From Paenibacillus_AQ nitricinens (GTDB lineage Bacteria > Bacillota > Bacilli > Paenibacillales > Paenibacillaceae): DNA of 64,000 nucleotides. Below, one piece after another: positions 34,525-42,418 of the stretch. Below the pieces are notes generated by a model. It saw only the letters and a list, made by a program, of their open reading frames with translations. It was not told the DNA's origin and searched no databases. Where the stretch lies: NCBI RefSeq assembly GCF_052056485.1, contig NZ_CP183948.1, forward strand, positions 4,836,001 through 4,900,000, given 5' to 3'. The position numbers were made by a program, and so were the translations under genes. Numbering within the stretch: position 1 is the first letter of the stretch; each line of letters starts with the position of its first letter.

Positions 34525-35222
34525 CCCTCATCCCCCCAATTCGGAATCAAGCGGTAGCCTTGACCTCGAACGGTTTGTAGACCGTCCGTAATCTCAAGAG
34601 CGGCAAGCTTTTTACGTACACGGGTGACATAGACATTAAGCGTATTCTCATCCACAAAGGCTTGATCATCCCAGATTTTTTCGAGCAGTCTGTCGCGGGT
34701 AACGATAGTTCCCGACTTTTGCATCAGCTCATCTAGTATCTTGGCTTCCGTGTGACTTAAATCCACCTTGGCTTCTCCCCGAGTAAGGACTAGTCGCTCC
34801 ACATCCAGTGCCAATCCGGCAACGGTTAGGGTACGCTCATTGTTGCTTCCCGCATAGGTGCCGTAAGCGCGTCGTAACTGGCTTTTAATTTTGGCCATCG
34901 CAATTTCGTAATCAAAGGGCTTCGTAATATAATCGTCGGCTCCGTTCTCCAGCGCCATCACCTGATCCATTTTGCCGTCGCGGGCAGATATAAAAAGGAT
35001 AGGGCAGGTGGAAATCCCACGAATCTGGCGGCACCAGTAATAACCATCGTATTTTGGCAAATTAACATCTAATAGAACCAGGTGCGGAGCGAACGTCTCA
35101 AACTGAGTGCGAACCCGCTCGAAATCATTCACAGCCTGTGTTTCATATCCAAACTTATGTAAATAATCCTGTAGCAGAGCTACCAGTCCACGGTCATCTT
35201 CTATAATAAATATTTTGAACAT
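34521..35222 (-). CDS. OmpR-family response regulator (BceR type)
   Basis: Cytoplasmic regulator, 233 aa: receiver domain (IIEDD, phosphoacceptor in LLDVNLPKYDGY, KPFDYEI) and winged-helix output domain (LTRGEAKVDLSHTEAKILDE, FVDENTLNVYVTRVRKKL). GGAGGC precedes the ATG. First gene of bceR-bceS, followed by an operator and the bceAB-dedA-uppP genes. Confidence 0.93.
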   Translation of the reverse strand: MFKIFIIEDDRGLVALLQDYLHKFGYETQAVNDFERVRTQFETFAPHLVLLDVNLPKYDGYYWCRQIRGISTCPILFISARDGKMDQVMALENGADDYITKPFDYEIAMAKIKSQLRRAYGTYAGSNNERTLTVAGLALDVERLVLTRGEAKVDLSHTEAKILDELMQKSGTIVTRDRLLEKIWDDQAFVDENTLNVYVTRVRKKLAALEITDGLQTVRGQGYRLIPNWGDEG

Positions 35223-35320
35223 ATCATGCCTCCGGTCACAGCCTTAACAATATAGGGGTTTGCCAAATAATATATACATCGTGGACAGGGTTAGTCAAAT
35301 TTGTTAGGGGGATTATGCGA

Positions 35321-35377
35321 CAGATCGTCAGCGTAAAGCTAGGCAGATCGTCATGCTTAACGTGAGGCAGATATTTA
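35321..35377. repeat. Short direct repeat, 23-24 base period
   Basis: CAGATCGTCA at 35321 recurs at 35344 and as CAGATATTT at 35368, in the gap upstream of bceR. No gene is visible in 35223-35405. Confidence 0.5.
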
Positions 35378-35405
35378 AGGGTAGAATTAAACTATCCCAA
35401 CCTCT

Positions 35406-35445
35406 AAAAAAAGACCCGTGAATGAGCATAATCATTCACGGGTCT
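35406..35445 (-). terminator. Strong terminator at the left edge of the tandem array
   Basis: AGACCCGTGAATGA and its exact complement around TTATGC, followed on the minus strand by TTTTTTT. The only minus-strand sequence upstream of it is the tandem array and the decayed AIM24 gene. Confidence 0.85.
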
Positions 35446-35579
35446 CACTATATAGTTAGTTGCAGATACAGTAGCGGTAGACATCACAGAGTCGATAAAA
35501 AAAACGTCAACCGGCGATATCATCTCGAACATAAGTAACCAATGTCTTGCTGAAGCAATTAGAACTGGATCCGGCCATT

Positions 35580-36215
35580 TCTACGGGATTTATACCGTTC
35601 TTTTGGCTGGATTTGCTCAATCTGGCCCATTCTACGGGATTTATACCGTTCTTTTGGCTGGATTTGCTCAATCTGGCCCATTCTACGGGATTTATACCGT
35701 TCATTTGGCTGGATTCACGCGATCCGGCCCATTCTACGGGATTTATACCGTTCTTTTGGCTGGATTTGCTCAATCTGGCCCATTCTACGGGATTTATACC
35801 GTTCATTTGGCTGGATTCACGCGATCCGGCCCATTCTACGGGATTTATACCGTTCTTTTGGCTGGATTCACGCGATCCAGCCATTTCTACGGGATTTATA
35901 CCGTTCATTTGGCTGGATTCACGCGATCCGGCCCATTCTACGGGATTTATACCGTTCTTTTGGCTGGATTTGCTCAATCCGTGCAAATCGAGGGCATTTT
36001 TGCCCCTATTTCGCTCCATTTGGGCCATTTCCCAGAAATCTAGGGCATTTTTGCCCTTCTTTCGCCCCATTTGGGTCATTTCACTCAAATCGAGAGCATT
36101 TTTGCCCTTCTTTCGCTCCATTTGGGCCATTTCCCAGAAATCTAGAGCATTTATGCCCCTCTTTCGCCTCAGCAAGGCCATTTCACTCAAATCCGGGGCA
36201 TTTCTGTACTCTACT
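35580..36215. repeat. 51-base tandem repeat array, about 13 units in two families
   Basis: Family 1: eight copies of CTACGGGATTTATACCG at 35581, 35632, 35683, 35734, 35785, 35836, 35887, 35938. Family 2: five copies with GGGCATTT or GAGCATTT at 35992, 36043, 36094, 36145, 36196. The 51-base phase runs unbroken through both. Each family-1 unit holds a hairpin GGCTGGATT-N5-(AATCTGGCC, GATCCGGCC or GATCCAGCC) and a smaller one ACGG-N8-CCGT. Because the period is a multiple of three with no stops, both strands look open over long stretches; a 237-residue minus-strand reading is one result and I do not call it a gene. Confidence 0.95.
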
Positions 36216-36228
36216 ATCACTCACAACC

Positions 36229-37023
36229 TTATCTGCCATCCAGCAGATTGCCCAGTCCACCAAGTACACTGCCTTCTTCTTTGCGTCCGCTGTTACCGGC
36301 AGCAGACAAAATACGGTCAGCCATACGGCTGAACGGCAGTGACTGCACCCACACTTTGCCGGGTCCGCGCAGTGTGGCGAAGAACAGGCCCTTACCGCCG
36401 AATAGCGCGGTTTTGACACCTTTTACAAACTCAATATTATAATCCACTGATGACGTCATAGCGACAAGACAGCCAGTGTCCAGCTTGAGCGTCTCTCCCC
36501 GTTGAAGTGTGCGTTCCATAACGTAGCCGCCAGAGTGTACGAATGCAAGACCGTCGCCTTCCAGCTTTTGCATAATAAAGCCTTCACCACCAAAAAAACC
36601 AGTGCCCAGCTTGCGCTGAAATTCAATACCGATCGAGACGCCCTTCGCCGCACAGAGGAATGAGTCCTTTTGACAGATCACTTTTCCGGCATATTGCTGA
36701 AGATCAAGCGGGATGATTTTTGCCTGGATATGGAGCAGCAAAGGTGACACTTTTTCGTCCATAAGAACCACTGTGTGTAAAGACGGTCATGAACAGGCTT
36801 TCCCCAGTCAGCAGACGCTTACCGGCACCCATCAGCTTACCCATCAGTCCGCTTCCGCGCGCCCCCCGCTACCATCACCAAAAATCGTCTCCATCGTAAT
36901 TTCCTGATCCATCATCATGAAGCTTCCAGCTTCGGCAATTACACTCTCTCCGGGGTCAAGCTGCACCTCCACACACTGAATTTCCTAGCCCATAATGACA
37001 AAATCAATCTCGTGAGCACTCAT
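36229..37023 (-). pseudogene. Broken AIM24/TIGR00266-family gene
   Basis: Reads as an AIM24-type protein from ATG 37023 (MSAHEIDFVIMG) but has a TAG at codon 13 (36985-36987), a frame change in the GC-rich stretch near 36860-36870 and a +1 in the T5 run at 36717-36721. After the last lesion 36229-36716 is intact (KIIPLDLQQY to the C-terminus, with GFFGGEGFIMQKLEGDG, YVMERTLQRGE and LFFATLRGPGKVWVQS). GGAGGGACTGCGGG still precedes the start. Family function is poorly known. Either a real pseudogene or, less likely, clustered sequence errors. Confidence 0.85.
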
Positions 37024-37154
37024 CCCGCAGTCCCTCCTTATTATTAATGTCACCAAGTGACTCTTCGAATGAAAATTAATACACGCGTTGTGATTCACGG
37101 TTTCGCCAATCATAACAACCCATGTTATTCGCCTATATCCAGCAAAATGTAAAC

Positions 37155-37390
37155 CAAAATTCTGGCTGACCTTAATCGTAGCATCCCCGAAAAATACAAT
37201 TTACACCATCTGCCATCACCGCATAAATTGTTTCTTTAACAGGAATATAAAAGAGTGATCACACCAAAACGACTGCATCCAACATGATGAATACAGTACC
37301 TTCTTTGACTCCCACATCCACTGATCAGCAGCGACAAAATATCGTCTCCTCCACTCGCGCCGCCATTTCGCAGAATAGTCTCCATATGCA
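37155..37390 (-). pseudogene. Remnant of a second yitT gene
   Basis: Clearly similar in DNA to the 3' half and terminator of the intact yitT at 38620-38975: shared blocks include CATCCAACATGATGAATAC, CACTGATCAGCAGCGACAAA and TTCTGGCTGACCTTA. About 110 bases of the C-terminal coding region are deleted, the N-terminal half is absent and the frame is broken. No other gene is visible between 37024 and 37555. Confidence 0.8.
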
Positions 37391-37469
37391 TGATGATTCT
37401 GACATATTCATTGCGCTGTTTTTCTTATTAATATCCAAGTTTTAACCATTACTGAATCAAGAGTTTCTC

Positions 37470-37497
37470 TTGTCAATGCTTGATAATATGTTACAAT
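37470..37497 (+). promoter_or_regulatory. Promoter of trhO
   Basis: TTGTCA, 16 bases, TACAAT; about 60 bases upstream of the start codon. Confidence 0.55.
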
Positions 37498-37555
37498 ACT
37501 TTTTATACTTAAACGTTTATTTAGTAGTCTAATTCTAATGATAAAGGTGAAAAGA

Positions 37556-38452
37556 ATGAAACCACAATCGGAATATGCAATTCTGCTATACTATAAATTT
37601 GTAAAAGTGCCGGATGCAGAACAATTCGCTCAGGAGCATTTGGCTTACTGCAAAGAGCTTGACGTAAAGGGACGAATTCTCATCTCAGATGAAGGCATTA
37701 ACGGGACACTGTCTGGTACGATTGCCCAAACCGAGCAATACATGAAGGATTTGCGCGCAAATCCGATGTTCAGCGATATCGTCTTCAAGATCGATGAGGC
37801 AGATGGTCATGCCTTCAAAAAGATCTTCGTTCGTTATAAAAAGGAACTCGTGACGTTCCGGGTCGAGGATGAACTGGACCCCAACGTGATCACCGGAGAG
37901 CATCTGGCGCCTAAAGATTTCTATGAAATGATGCAGCGAGATGATGTGGTAATTCTGGATGGCCGTACCGGCTATGAATTCGATCTGGGTCATTTCCGCG
38001 GTTCCATCCGCCCTGAAGTTGACAGCTTCAAAGAATTCCCGGACTGGATTCGCGAGAATATGAGCGAGCTAAAAGATAAACCAATCCTGACCTACTGTAC
38101 AGGCGGAATCCGCTGCGAGAAATTAAGCGGGTTTATGATGAAAGAAGGCTTCCAGCAGGTGTACCAGCTGGATGGTGGGATTGTGACTTACGGTAAAGAC
38201 CCTGAGGTACAGGGACAACTGTTCGATGGAAAATGTTATGTCTTCGATGAGCGGATCTCCGTACAGATTAATCATACCGATGATGATATCGTTGTTGGTC
38301 GTTGCCATCACTGCGGTCAGCCCGCTGACAAATTCATCAACTGCGCCAACGATGCTTGCCATCTACAGCATATTTGCTGTGAGGACTGTGAAAATGAGCA
38401 TAGTGGACATTGCTCGGACGAATGCGAAGCTATCACGAATGCAGTGGGCTAA
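37556..38452 (+). CDS. trhO: tRNA uridine(34) hydroxylase (rhodanese family)
   Basis: Cytoplasmic tRNA-modifying protein, 298 aa, formerly UPF0176, that makes 5-hydroxyuridine at the wobble position using oxygen. N-terminal acylphosphatase-like domain (GRILISDEGINGTLSG), rhodanese domain with active-site loop YCTGGIRCEK, and a Cys-rich tail (RCHHCGQPA, CCEDCENEHSGHC) that probably binds zinc. AAAGGTG precedes ATG 37556; an in-frame ATG at 37538 lies before that site. Confidence 0.94.
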   Translation: MKPQSEYAILLYYKFVKVPDAEQFAQEHLAYCKELDVKGRILISDEGINGTLSGTIAQTEQYMKDLRANPMFSDIVFKIDEADGHAFKKIFVRYKKELVTFRVEDELDPNVITGEHLAPKDFYEMMQRDDVVILDGRTGYEFDLGHFRGSIRPEVDSFKEFPDWIRENMSELKDKPILTYCTGGIRCEKLSGFMMKEGFQQVYQLDGGIVTYGKDPEVQGQLFDGKCYVFDERISVQINHTDDDIVVGRCHHCGQPADKFINCANDACHLQHICCEDCENEHSGHCSDECEAITNAVG

Positions 38453-38525
38453 ATAAGAGGGACAAGTGGTCGCAAATGTCTCTTCACGATTTAAAGACAA
38501 GCATAAGAGATTCTTAAGTTAACAA

Positions 38526-38563
38526 AAAGGTGGCGCACAGGATTAATCCCGTGCGCCACCTTT
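38526..38563. terminator. Terminator after trhO
   Basis: AAAGGTGGCGCAC and GTGCGCCACCTTT form a long stem around GGATTAATCC; U-tract better on the minus strand, so likely bidirectional. Confidence 0.8.
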
Positions 38564-38611
38564 GTTATGAGCGAAACGTCCAAGCAACGCCCCTGAGATC
38601 ACTTATTCAAC

Positions 38612-38642
38612 AAAAAAAAGTCAACCAGAAATTCTGGCTGAC
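38612..38642 (-). terminator. Terminator after yitT
   Basis: GTCAGCCAGAATTTCTGGTTGAC followed by TTTTTTTT on the minus strand. A decayed copy of it is seen near 37160. Confidence 0.88.
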
Positions 38643-38688
38643 CTTATATATAGTATATCCCCGAAATAAGCTGTTTATACAGTCTTAT

Positions 38689-39360
38689 TCACATTACCGT
38701 ACCATCATGCGGTTTACGCAGCGTAGACTGAATCTTTGGCGCCTTCACTAACTTTGGTTTACCTAAAGAGGTTGTAAAGGTGATCACATAACCTGCGACG
38801 ACTACCGCCATCACCGTATACATCGTTTCTCTAACAGGCATATAAAAGAGTGATAATGCCAGAACGATTACATCCAACATGATGAATACTGTACCTACTT
38901 TAATTCCCTTCCATTCACTGATCAGCAGCGACAAAATATCATCTCCACCACTTGCGCCGCCGCTTCGCAGAATAATTCCCGCGCCTAAACCTGTCAGTAC
39001 GCCAGATAAAAGGGCTGCTAATGCCAAGTTGCCCTGCAAGTTGATGACCAAACCGGAATAACGTTCCATGAGTCCGTAAAAGATTGTAAAAGCTCCTACA
39101 GAAACAAAGGTGTTGCATACGAACGTTTTCCCTTTGAACATCCATGCAATCAAGAGTACTGGAACGTCTAGAAGCAGAGTTGAAATTGAAGGTGATATTC
39201 CTAATACGTATTTGCCGAGAAGCGATAATCCTACGAATCCGCCCTCAGACAAATGGTTCTGAAAATTGATGTGATAATAAGCAAATGCAAGCAAAAATGT
39301 TCCAAACAAAATGACTGTCAACCGGAGCAGTACATTCACTCCGTAATTGTGGTTCCTCAT
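38689..39360 (-). CDS. YitT-family membrane protein
   Basis: Integral membrane protein, 223 aa, with about five hydrophobic segments and the family motif TGLGAGIILRSGGASGGDDI. The DUF2179-type cytosolic C-terminal domain of longer YitT proteins is absent, making this a short form. AGGGGAG precedes the ATG. A decayed second copy lies at 37155-37390 on the other side of trhO. Function unknown. Its ~250-base leader may encode two short peptides. Confidence 0.9.
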   Translation of the reverse strand: MRNHNYGVNVLLRLTVILFGTFLLAFAYYHINFQNHLSEGGFVGLSLLGKYVLGISPSISTLLLDVPVLLIAWMFKGKTFVCNTFVSVGAFTIFYGLMERYSGLVINLQGNLALAALLSGVLTGLGAGIILRSGGASGGDDILSLLISEWKGIKVGTVFIMLDVIVLALSLFYMPVRETMYTVMAVVVAGYVITFTTSLGKPKLVKAPKIQSTLRKPHDGTVM

Positions 39361-39388
39361 ACAGGTCTCCCCTTATCGTATATGGCGG

Positions 39389-39445
39389 CTAAACGTCCCA
39401 CCAACCTCTACGACGGGTAAAACCGGAGGTATTGCTCCTTCGCAT
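39389..39445 (-). CDS. Possible 18-residue leader peptide
   Basis: ATG at 39445 follows GGGAAGGAG eight bases away; the product MRRSNTSGFTRRRGWWDV is Arg-rich with a Trp pair, ending 28 bases before the yitT start. No known family; supported only by its ribosome site. Confidence 0.35.
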   Translation of the reverse strand: MRRSNTSGFTRRRGWWDV

Positions 39446-39504
39446 ATATATACTCCTTCCCCTCGCAGAGGCGGTTCGTCGAGTAACAACGGTTCACGCA
39501 CCTT

Positions 39505-39570
39505 CTACAGGGAAGCTAAGTATAAGACAGATCATAACGTTTCCAAATCGTCCTTTGGGGAATCGTCCTT
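39505..39570 (-). CDS. Possible 21-residue leader peptide
   Basis: Minus-strand reading from an ATG close to 39580 (start MCPRRTIPQR, also Arg-rich, stop near 39515), preceded by AAAGGATCAGGA. Coordinates approximate. Lies in the same leader as the 39389-39445 reading. Confidence 0.25.
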
Positions 39571-39622
39571 CGGGGACACATGGTATCCTGATCCTTTCTG
39601 TAATTTAATAAGTTCTGAATAC

Positions 39623-39628
39623 ATTATA
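39623..39628 (-). promoter_or_regulatory. -10 element of the yitT leader
   Basis: TATAAT with TGG before it (extended -10), and TTTAGA 17 bases upstream. Predicts a ~255-base untranslated leader. Confidence 0.6.
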
Positions 39629-39677
39629 CCACGGAGATCCACTACTCTAAACACTTCACTATAAAAATAGGCAGGAA

Positions 39678-40178
39678 TCACTCCACGGTACGCAACAAAC
39701 GATTGACTGTTTCGCGTCTCACACCGATCAATTGCCCAATTTCCTCCTGTGTCAAAAGCTCTGTTAGTGCTGCGCCATGAGAGTAGTCATTGAACCAGCG
39801 GGTTAACAGTTCCATACGTTCTGCGGGTGTTCCAACCGTAAGGTGATCTAGCCGAGTCTGCATAAAACGCACCTTCTCTTGAAGCAACATAGCGATTTCC
39901 ATCGCTCGACCTGGCTCATCCCGTACCTGTTGATACCATTCCGCTGAAGGAACTGCCTCCACCTCGCTCTTCATCATCGCAACCGCTGTTCCATGCGCCT
40001 CCTTTGGCGAAATGAGTGAATGATGGGGAACCATCTCACCAGGATACAAGATGTTGAACAACACCATGTTCCCATTTTCATGAAGCCTTGTTACCTTGAA
40101 CAGCCCACTTTTCACCTTATATAAGAATTCGCAGCTGTCCCCTTGACGGAACAAGACTTCCCCCTTGTGCAGTATCAT
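39678..40178 (-). CDS. Short Crp/Fnr-family regulator
   Basis: 166 aa, shorter than the usual 210-240. It begins directly in the cyclic-nucleotide-binding barrel (KGEVLFRQGDSCEFLYKV) and ends in the recognition helix (IGQLIGVRRETVNRLL), so the N-terminal strand and the usual C-terminal wing are trimmed. No cysteine cluster. Standalone minus-strand gene; effector and targets unknown. Confidence 0.85.
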   Translation of the reverse strand: MILHKGEVLFRQGDSCEFLYKVKSGLFKVTRLHENGNMVLFNILYPGEMVPHHSLISPKEAHGTAVAMMKSEVEAVPSAEWYQQVRDEPGRAMEIAMLLQEKVRFMQTRLDHLTVGTPAERMELLTRWFNDYSHGAALTELLTQEEIGQLIGVRRETVNRLLRTVE

Positions 40179-40295
40179 CTCGCTCGCTCCTTTGCCCTCT
40201 TGTTATATATATATTTTCAATTATACAAAAATAAACCTCAATGAAGGAGATTATTCTCGCAAGGGCTGAGGGCATCGTGGTCAACGTTTAGGTAA

Positions 40296-40390
40296 GAAGA
40301 ATCGCCTTCGGCTTCTTCTTAGGGACGATGATCGTTTCTGCAAAAATAGAAGAATAGTTTTTAGCGTATGCATAAAAATTCTTATATTTC
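40296..40390 (+). repeat. Divergent copy of the palindromic element
   Basis: Contains TAAGAAGAA/TTCTTCTTA around CGCCTTCGG, then GGGACGATGATCGTTTCTGC (compare GGACGGTAAGCGTTTATGC) and a distal pair AAAATAGAAGAAT/ATTCTTATATTT. It precedes the fruA terminator. Relationship to copies A-D is likely but not certain. Confidence 0.5.
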
Positions 40391-40435
40391 AAAAAACTGC
40401 CGAGTACCAGAAGAAGCGTCTGGCACCCAGCAGTT
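40391..40435 (-). terminator. Terminator of the fru operon
   Basis: AACTGCTGGGTGCCAGA and a matching arm around CGCTTCT, followed by TTTTTT on the minus strand. Confidence 0.92.
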
Positions 40436-40451
40436 CAAATTATTTATTTTA

Positions 40452-42380
40452 TTACTTTGCCTCAAGAGGTTTCTTCCATAATCCGAGCATTAATCCGGAA
40501 ATAACAGATCCGATCAGAACGGCCAGTAGGAACAACAACGCATGACTCGAAAGCGCGGCTACAAAGATCCCACCATGCGGTGCTGGAACGTTGATATTCC
40601 AAAACTGAGTGAGACCACCAGCTACGGCTGAACCTAAGATACAAGAAGTCAGAACACGCAGTGGATCGGCAGCGGCGAATGGAATCGCCCCTTCTGTAAT
40701 GAACGATAAGCCCAATACATAGTTTGTTAACCCTGATTTACGTTCTGATTCTGTAAATTTATTCTTGAAGAAGGTAGTAGCAAGGGCTATTGCAAGTGGA
40801 GGAACCATACCGCCTGCCATTACAGCCGCCATCATAAATCCGTTAGTATTTCCACTGGTAGTGAATACCCCGATGGCAAAAGTGTAGGCCGCTTTATTGA
40901 AAGGACCTCCCATATCAATAGCCATCATTCCACCAAGAACCAGACCCAGAATTACTGCATTAACCGTTCCAAGATCGTTAAGCCAATTAATGAGCCCTAC
41001 GTTCATCCAGCTAAAGATCGGATCGAACAGGTAATACATCAATCCACCGGTAATTAATAGACCAAATACCGGATATAACAGAATCGGCTTTAATCCGTCG
41101 AGCGTTTTTGGCAGACCCGCAAACACTTTGCGCAGACCGATAACAACGTAACCAGCCAAGAAACCTGCAGCCAGACCGCCGAGGAATCCAGCATTGGAAT
41201 TCAAGGCCATATAACCGCCAACCATACCTGGCATCAGAGCTGGACGGTCACCGATACTAATCGCAATAAATCCAGCAAGAACCGGAATTAGGAAATGGAA
41301 GGCACCATCACCGCCACCAATCGTCTGCAGCAGCTGGAATAGAGGGTGATTCTCTCCACCAACTTGTTCAATCAGGAAGGAGATCGCCAGCAGAATACCA
41401 CCGCCGACTACAAACGGCAGCATGTGGGAGATACCATTCATCAAGTCCTTGTATATTTTACTGCCGATACTGCCTGATTTCTCTTTGGACTCTCCTTCAT
41501 TACCACTACGACCTTCATTATGGTAAATCGGTGCATCGCCGTTCATTGCTTTGCGAATGAGCTCTTCCGATTTGCGAATACCGTCACTAACCGGTCTTTG
41601 CAGTACTGGCTTGCCATCAAAACGAGCCATTTCCACTTGTTTATCTGCTGCCACAATTACACCACTTGCACGCCGAATCTCATCGGGTGTTAAGATGTTT
41701 TTGGCACCTTCTGAACCATTTGTCTCTACACGGATATTAACTCCCATTTCCAGAGCCTTCTTCTTGAGCGCATCTTCAGCCATAAAGGTATGCGCAATTC
41801 CAGTAGGACAAGCAGTAACAGCTACGACGAATGCTTGGGAATCTGGGTTGCCGACGATTAGCTTTTCAGGTTCTGACTTCTTGGCAGCTTCAGCAGCTTC
41901 GCTCTCTTTCTCCTTGGCTTCCCCTTCGGCCTGCTTCGCATCGAACAAGGCGGATACCTCATCTGGAGTTCGGGTATTCATCAGCTGTTCAATGAACTCA
42001 CTATCGATCAACAGCCTGGACAGCGAGGCCAATGTACGAAGATGCATGTTGCCCGCTCCTTCTGGGGCGGCAATCATAAAGAAGATCCGAGCCGGTTCAT
42101 CATCAAGTGATTCGAATTCCACGCCCGTCGCACTTTTGGCAAACACAACTGTCGCTTCATTCACCGCTTTAGTCTTGGCATGTGGCATTGCGATACCGCC
42201 ACCAATCCCAGTACTGGACTGCTCTTCACGCTTCAGGATCATCTCTTTAAATAGAACAGGATCATTGATACGACCACTTGCGGCAAGACTGGCAATCAAT
42301 TCATCAATTGCTCCTTCTTTAGTGGTTGCTTTTAAATCCATAATCATTGTTTCTTTTATCATCAAATCCGTAATTCTCAT
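40452..42380 (-). CDS. fruA: Fructose PTS enzyme IIABC
   Basis: Membrane permease that imports fructose as fructose 1-phosphate, 642 aa. Order: EIIA (residues ~1-150, phospho-His in GIAMPHAKTK), Ala/Glu/Lys linker, EIIB (~175-275, phospho-Cys in TACPTGIAHTFMAEDAL), then EIIC with about eight to ten membrane segments (GFLGGLAAGFLAGY, APHGGIFV). ATG at 42380 has AAGGGAG nine bases ahead. Last gene of fruR-fruK-fruA, 38 bases after fruK. Confidence 0.97.
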   Translation of the reverse strand: MRITDLMIKETMIMDLKATTKEGAIDELIASLAASGRINDPVLFKEMILKREEQSSTGIGGGIAMPHAKTKAVNEATVVFAKSATGVEFESLDDEPARIFFMIAAPEGAGNMHLRTLASLSRLLIDSEFIEQLMNTRTPDEVSALFDAKQAEGEAKEKESEAAEAAKKSEPEKLIVGNPDSQAFVVAVTACPTGIAHTFMAEDALKKKALEMGVNIRVETNGSEGAKNILTPDEIRRASGVIVAADKQVEMARFDGKPVLQRPVSDGIRKSEELIRKAMNGDAPIYHNEGRSGNEGESKEKSGSIGSKIYKDLMNGISHMLPFVVGGGILLAISFLIEQVGGENHPLFQLLQTIGGGDGAFHFLIPVLAGFIAISIGDRPALMPGMVGGYMALNSNAGFLGGLAAGFLAGYVVIGLRKVFAGLPKTLDGLKPILLYPVFGLLITGGLMYYLFDPIFSWMNVGLINWLNDLGTVNAVILGLVLGGMMAIDMGGPFNKAAYTFAIGVFTTSGNTNGFMMAAVMAGGMVPPLAIALATTFFKNKFTESERKSGLTNYVLGLSFITEGAIPFAAADPLRVLTSCILGSAVAGGLTQFWNINVPAPHGGIFVAALSSHALLFLLAVLIGSVISGLMLGLWKKPLEAK

Positions 42381-42418
42381 TTCTTCCAACTCCCTTGAGT
42401 ACTTTGAATGCTGTTAGC

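Noticed and set aside
35580..36215. CRISPR-like appearance of the regular array
   Set aside because: There are no unique spacers; the whole 51-base unit repeats, and no cas genes are present.
35507..36220. A 237-residue minus-strand reading and long plus-strand readings through the 51-base array
   Set aside because: The repeat period is divisible by three and free of stops in several frames, so open readings arise automatically; there is no ribosome site and the peptides are pure repeats.
36229..36771. Treating the intact C-terminal part of the AIM24 gene as a complete 180-residue gene starting at 36771
   Set aside because: Its first ~17 residues are an out-of-frame reading of the upstream coding region; no ribosome site is present and the true N-terminus lies at 37023 behind a stop codon and two frame changes.
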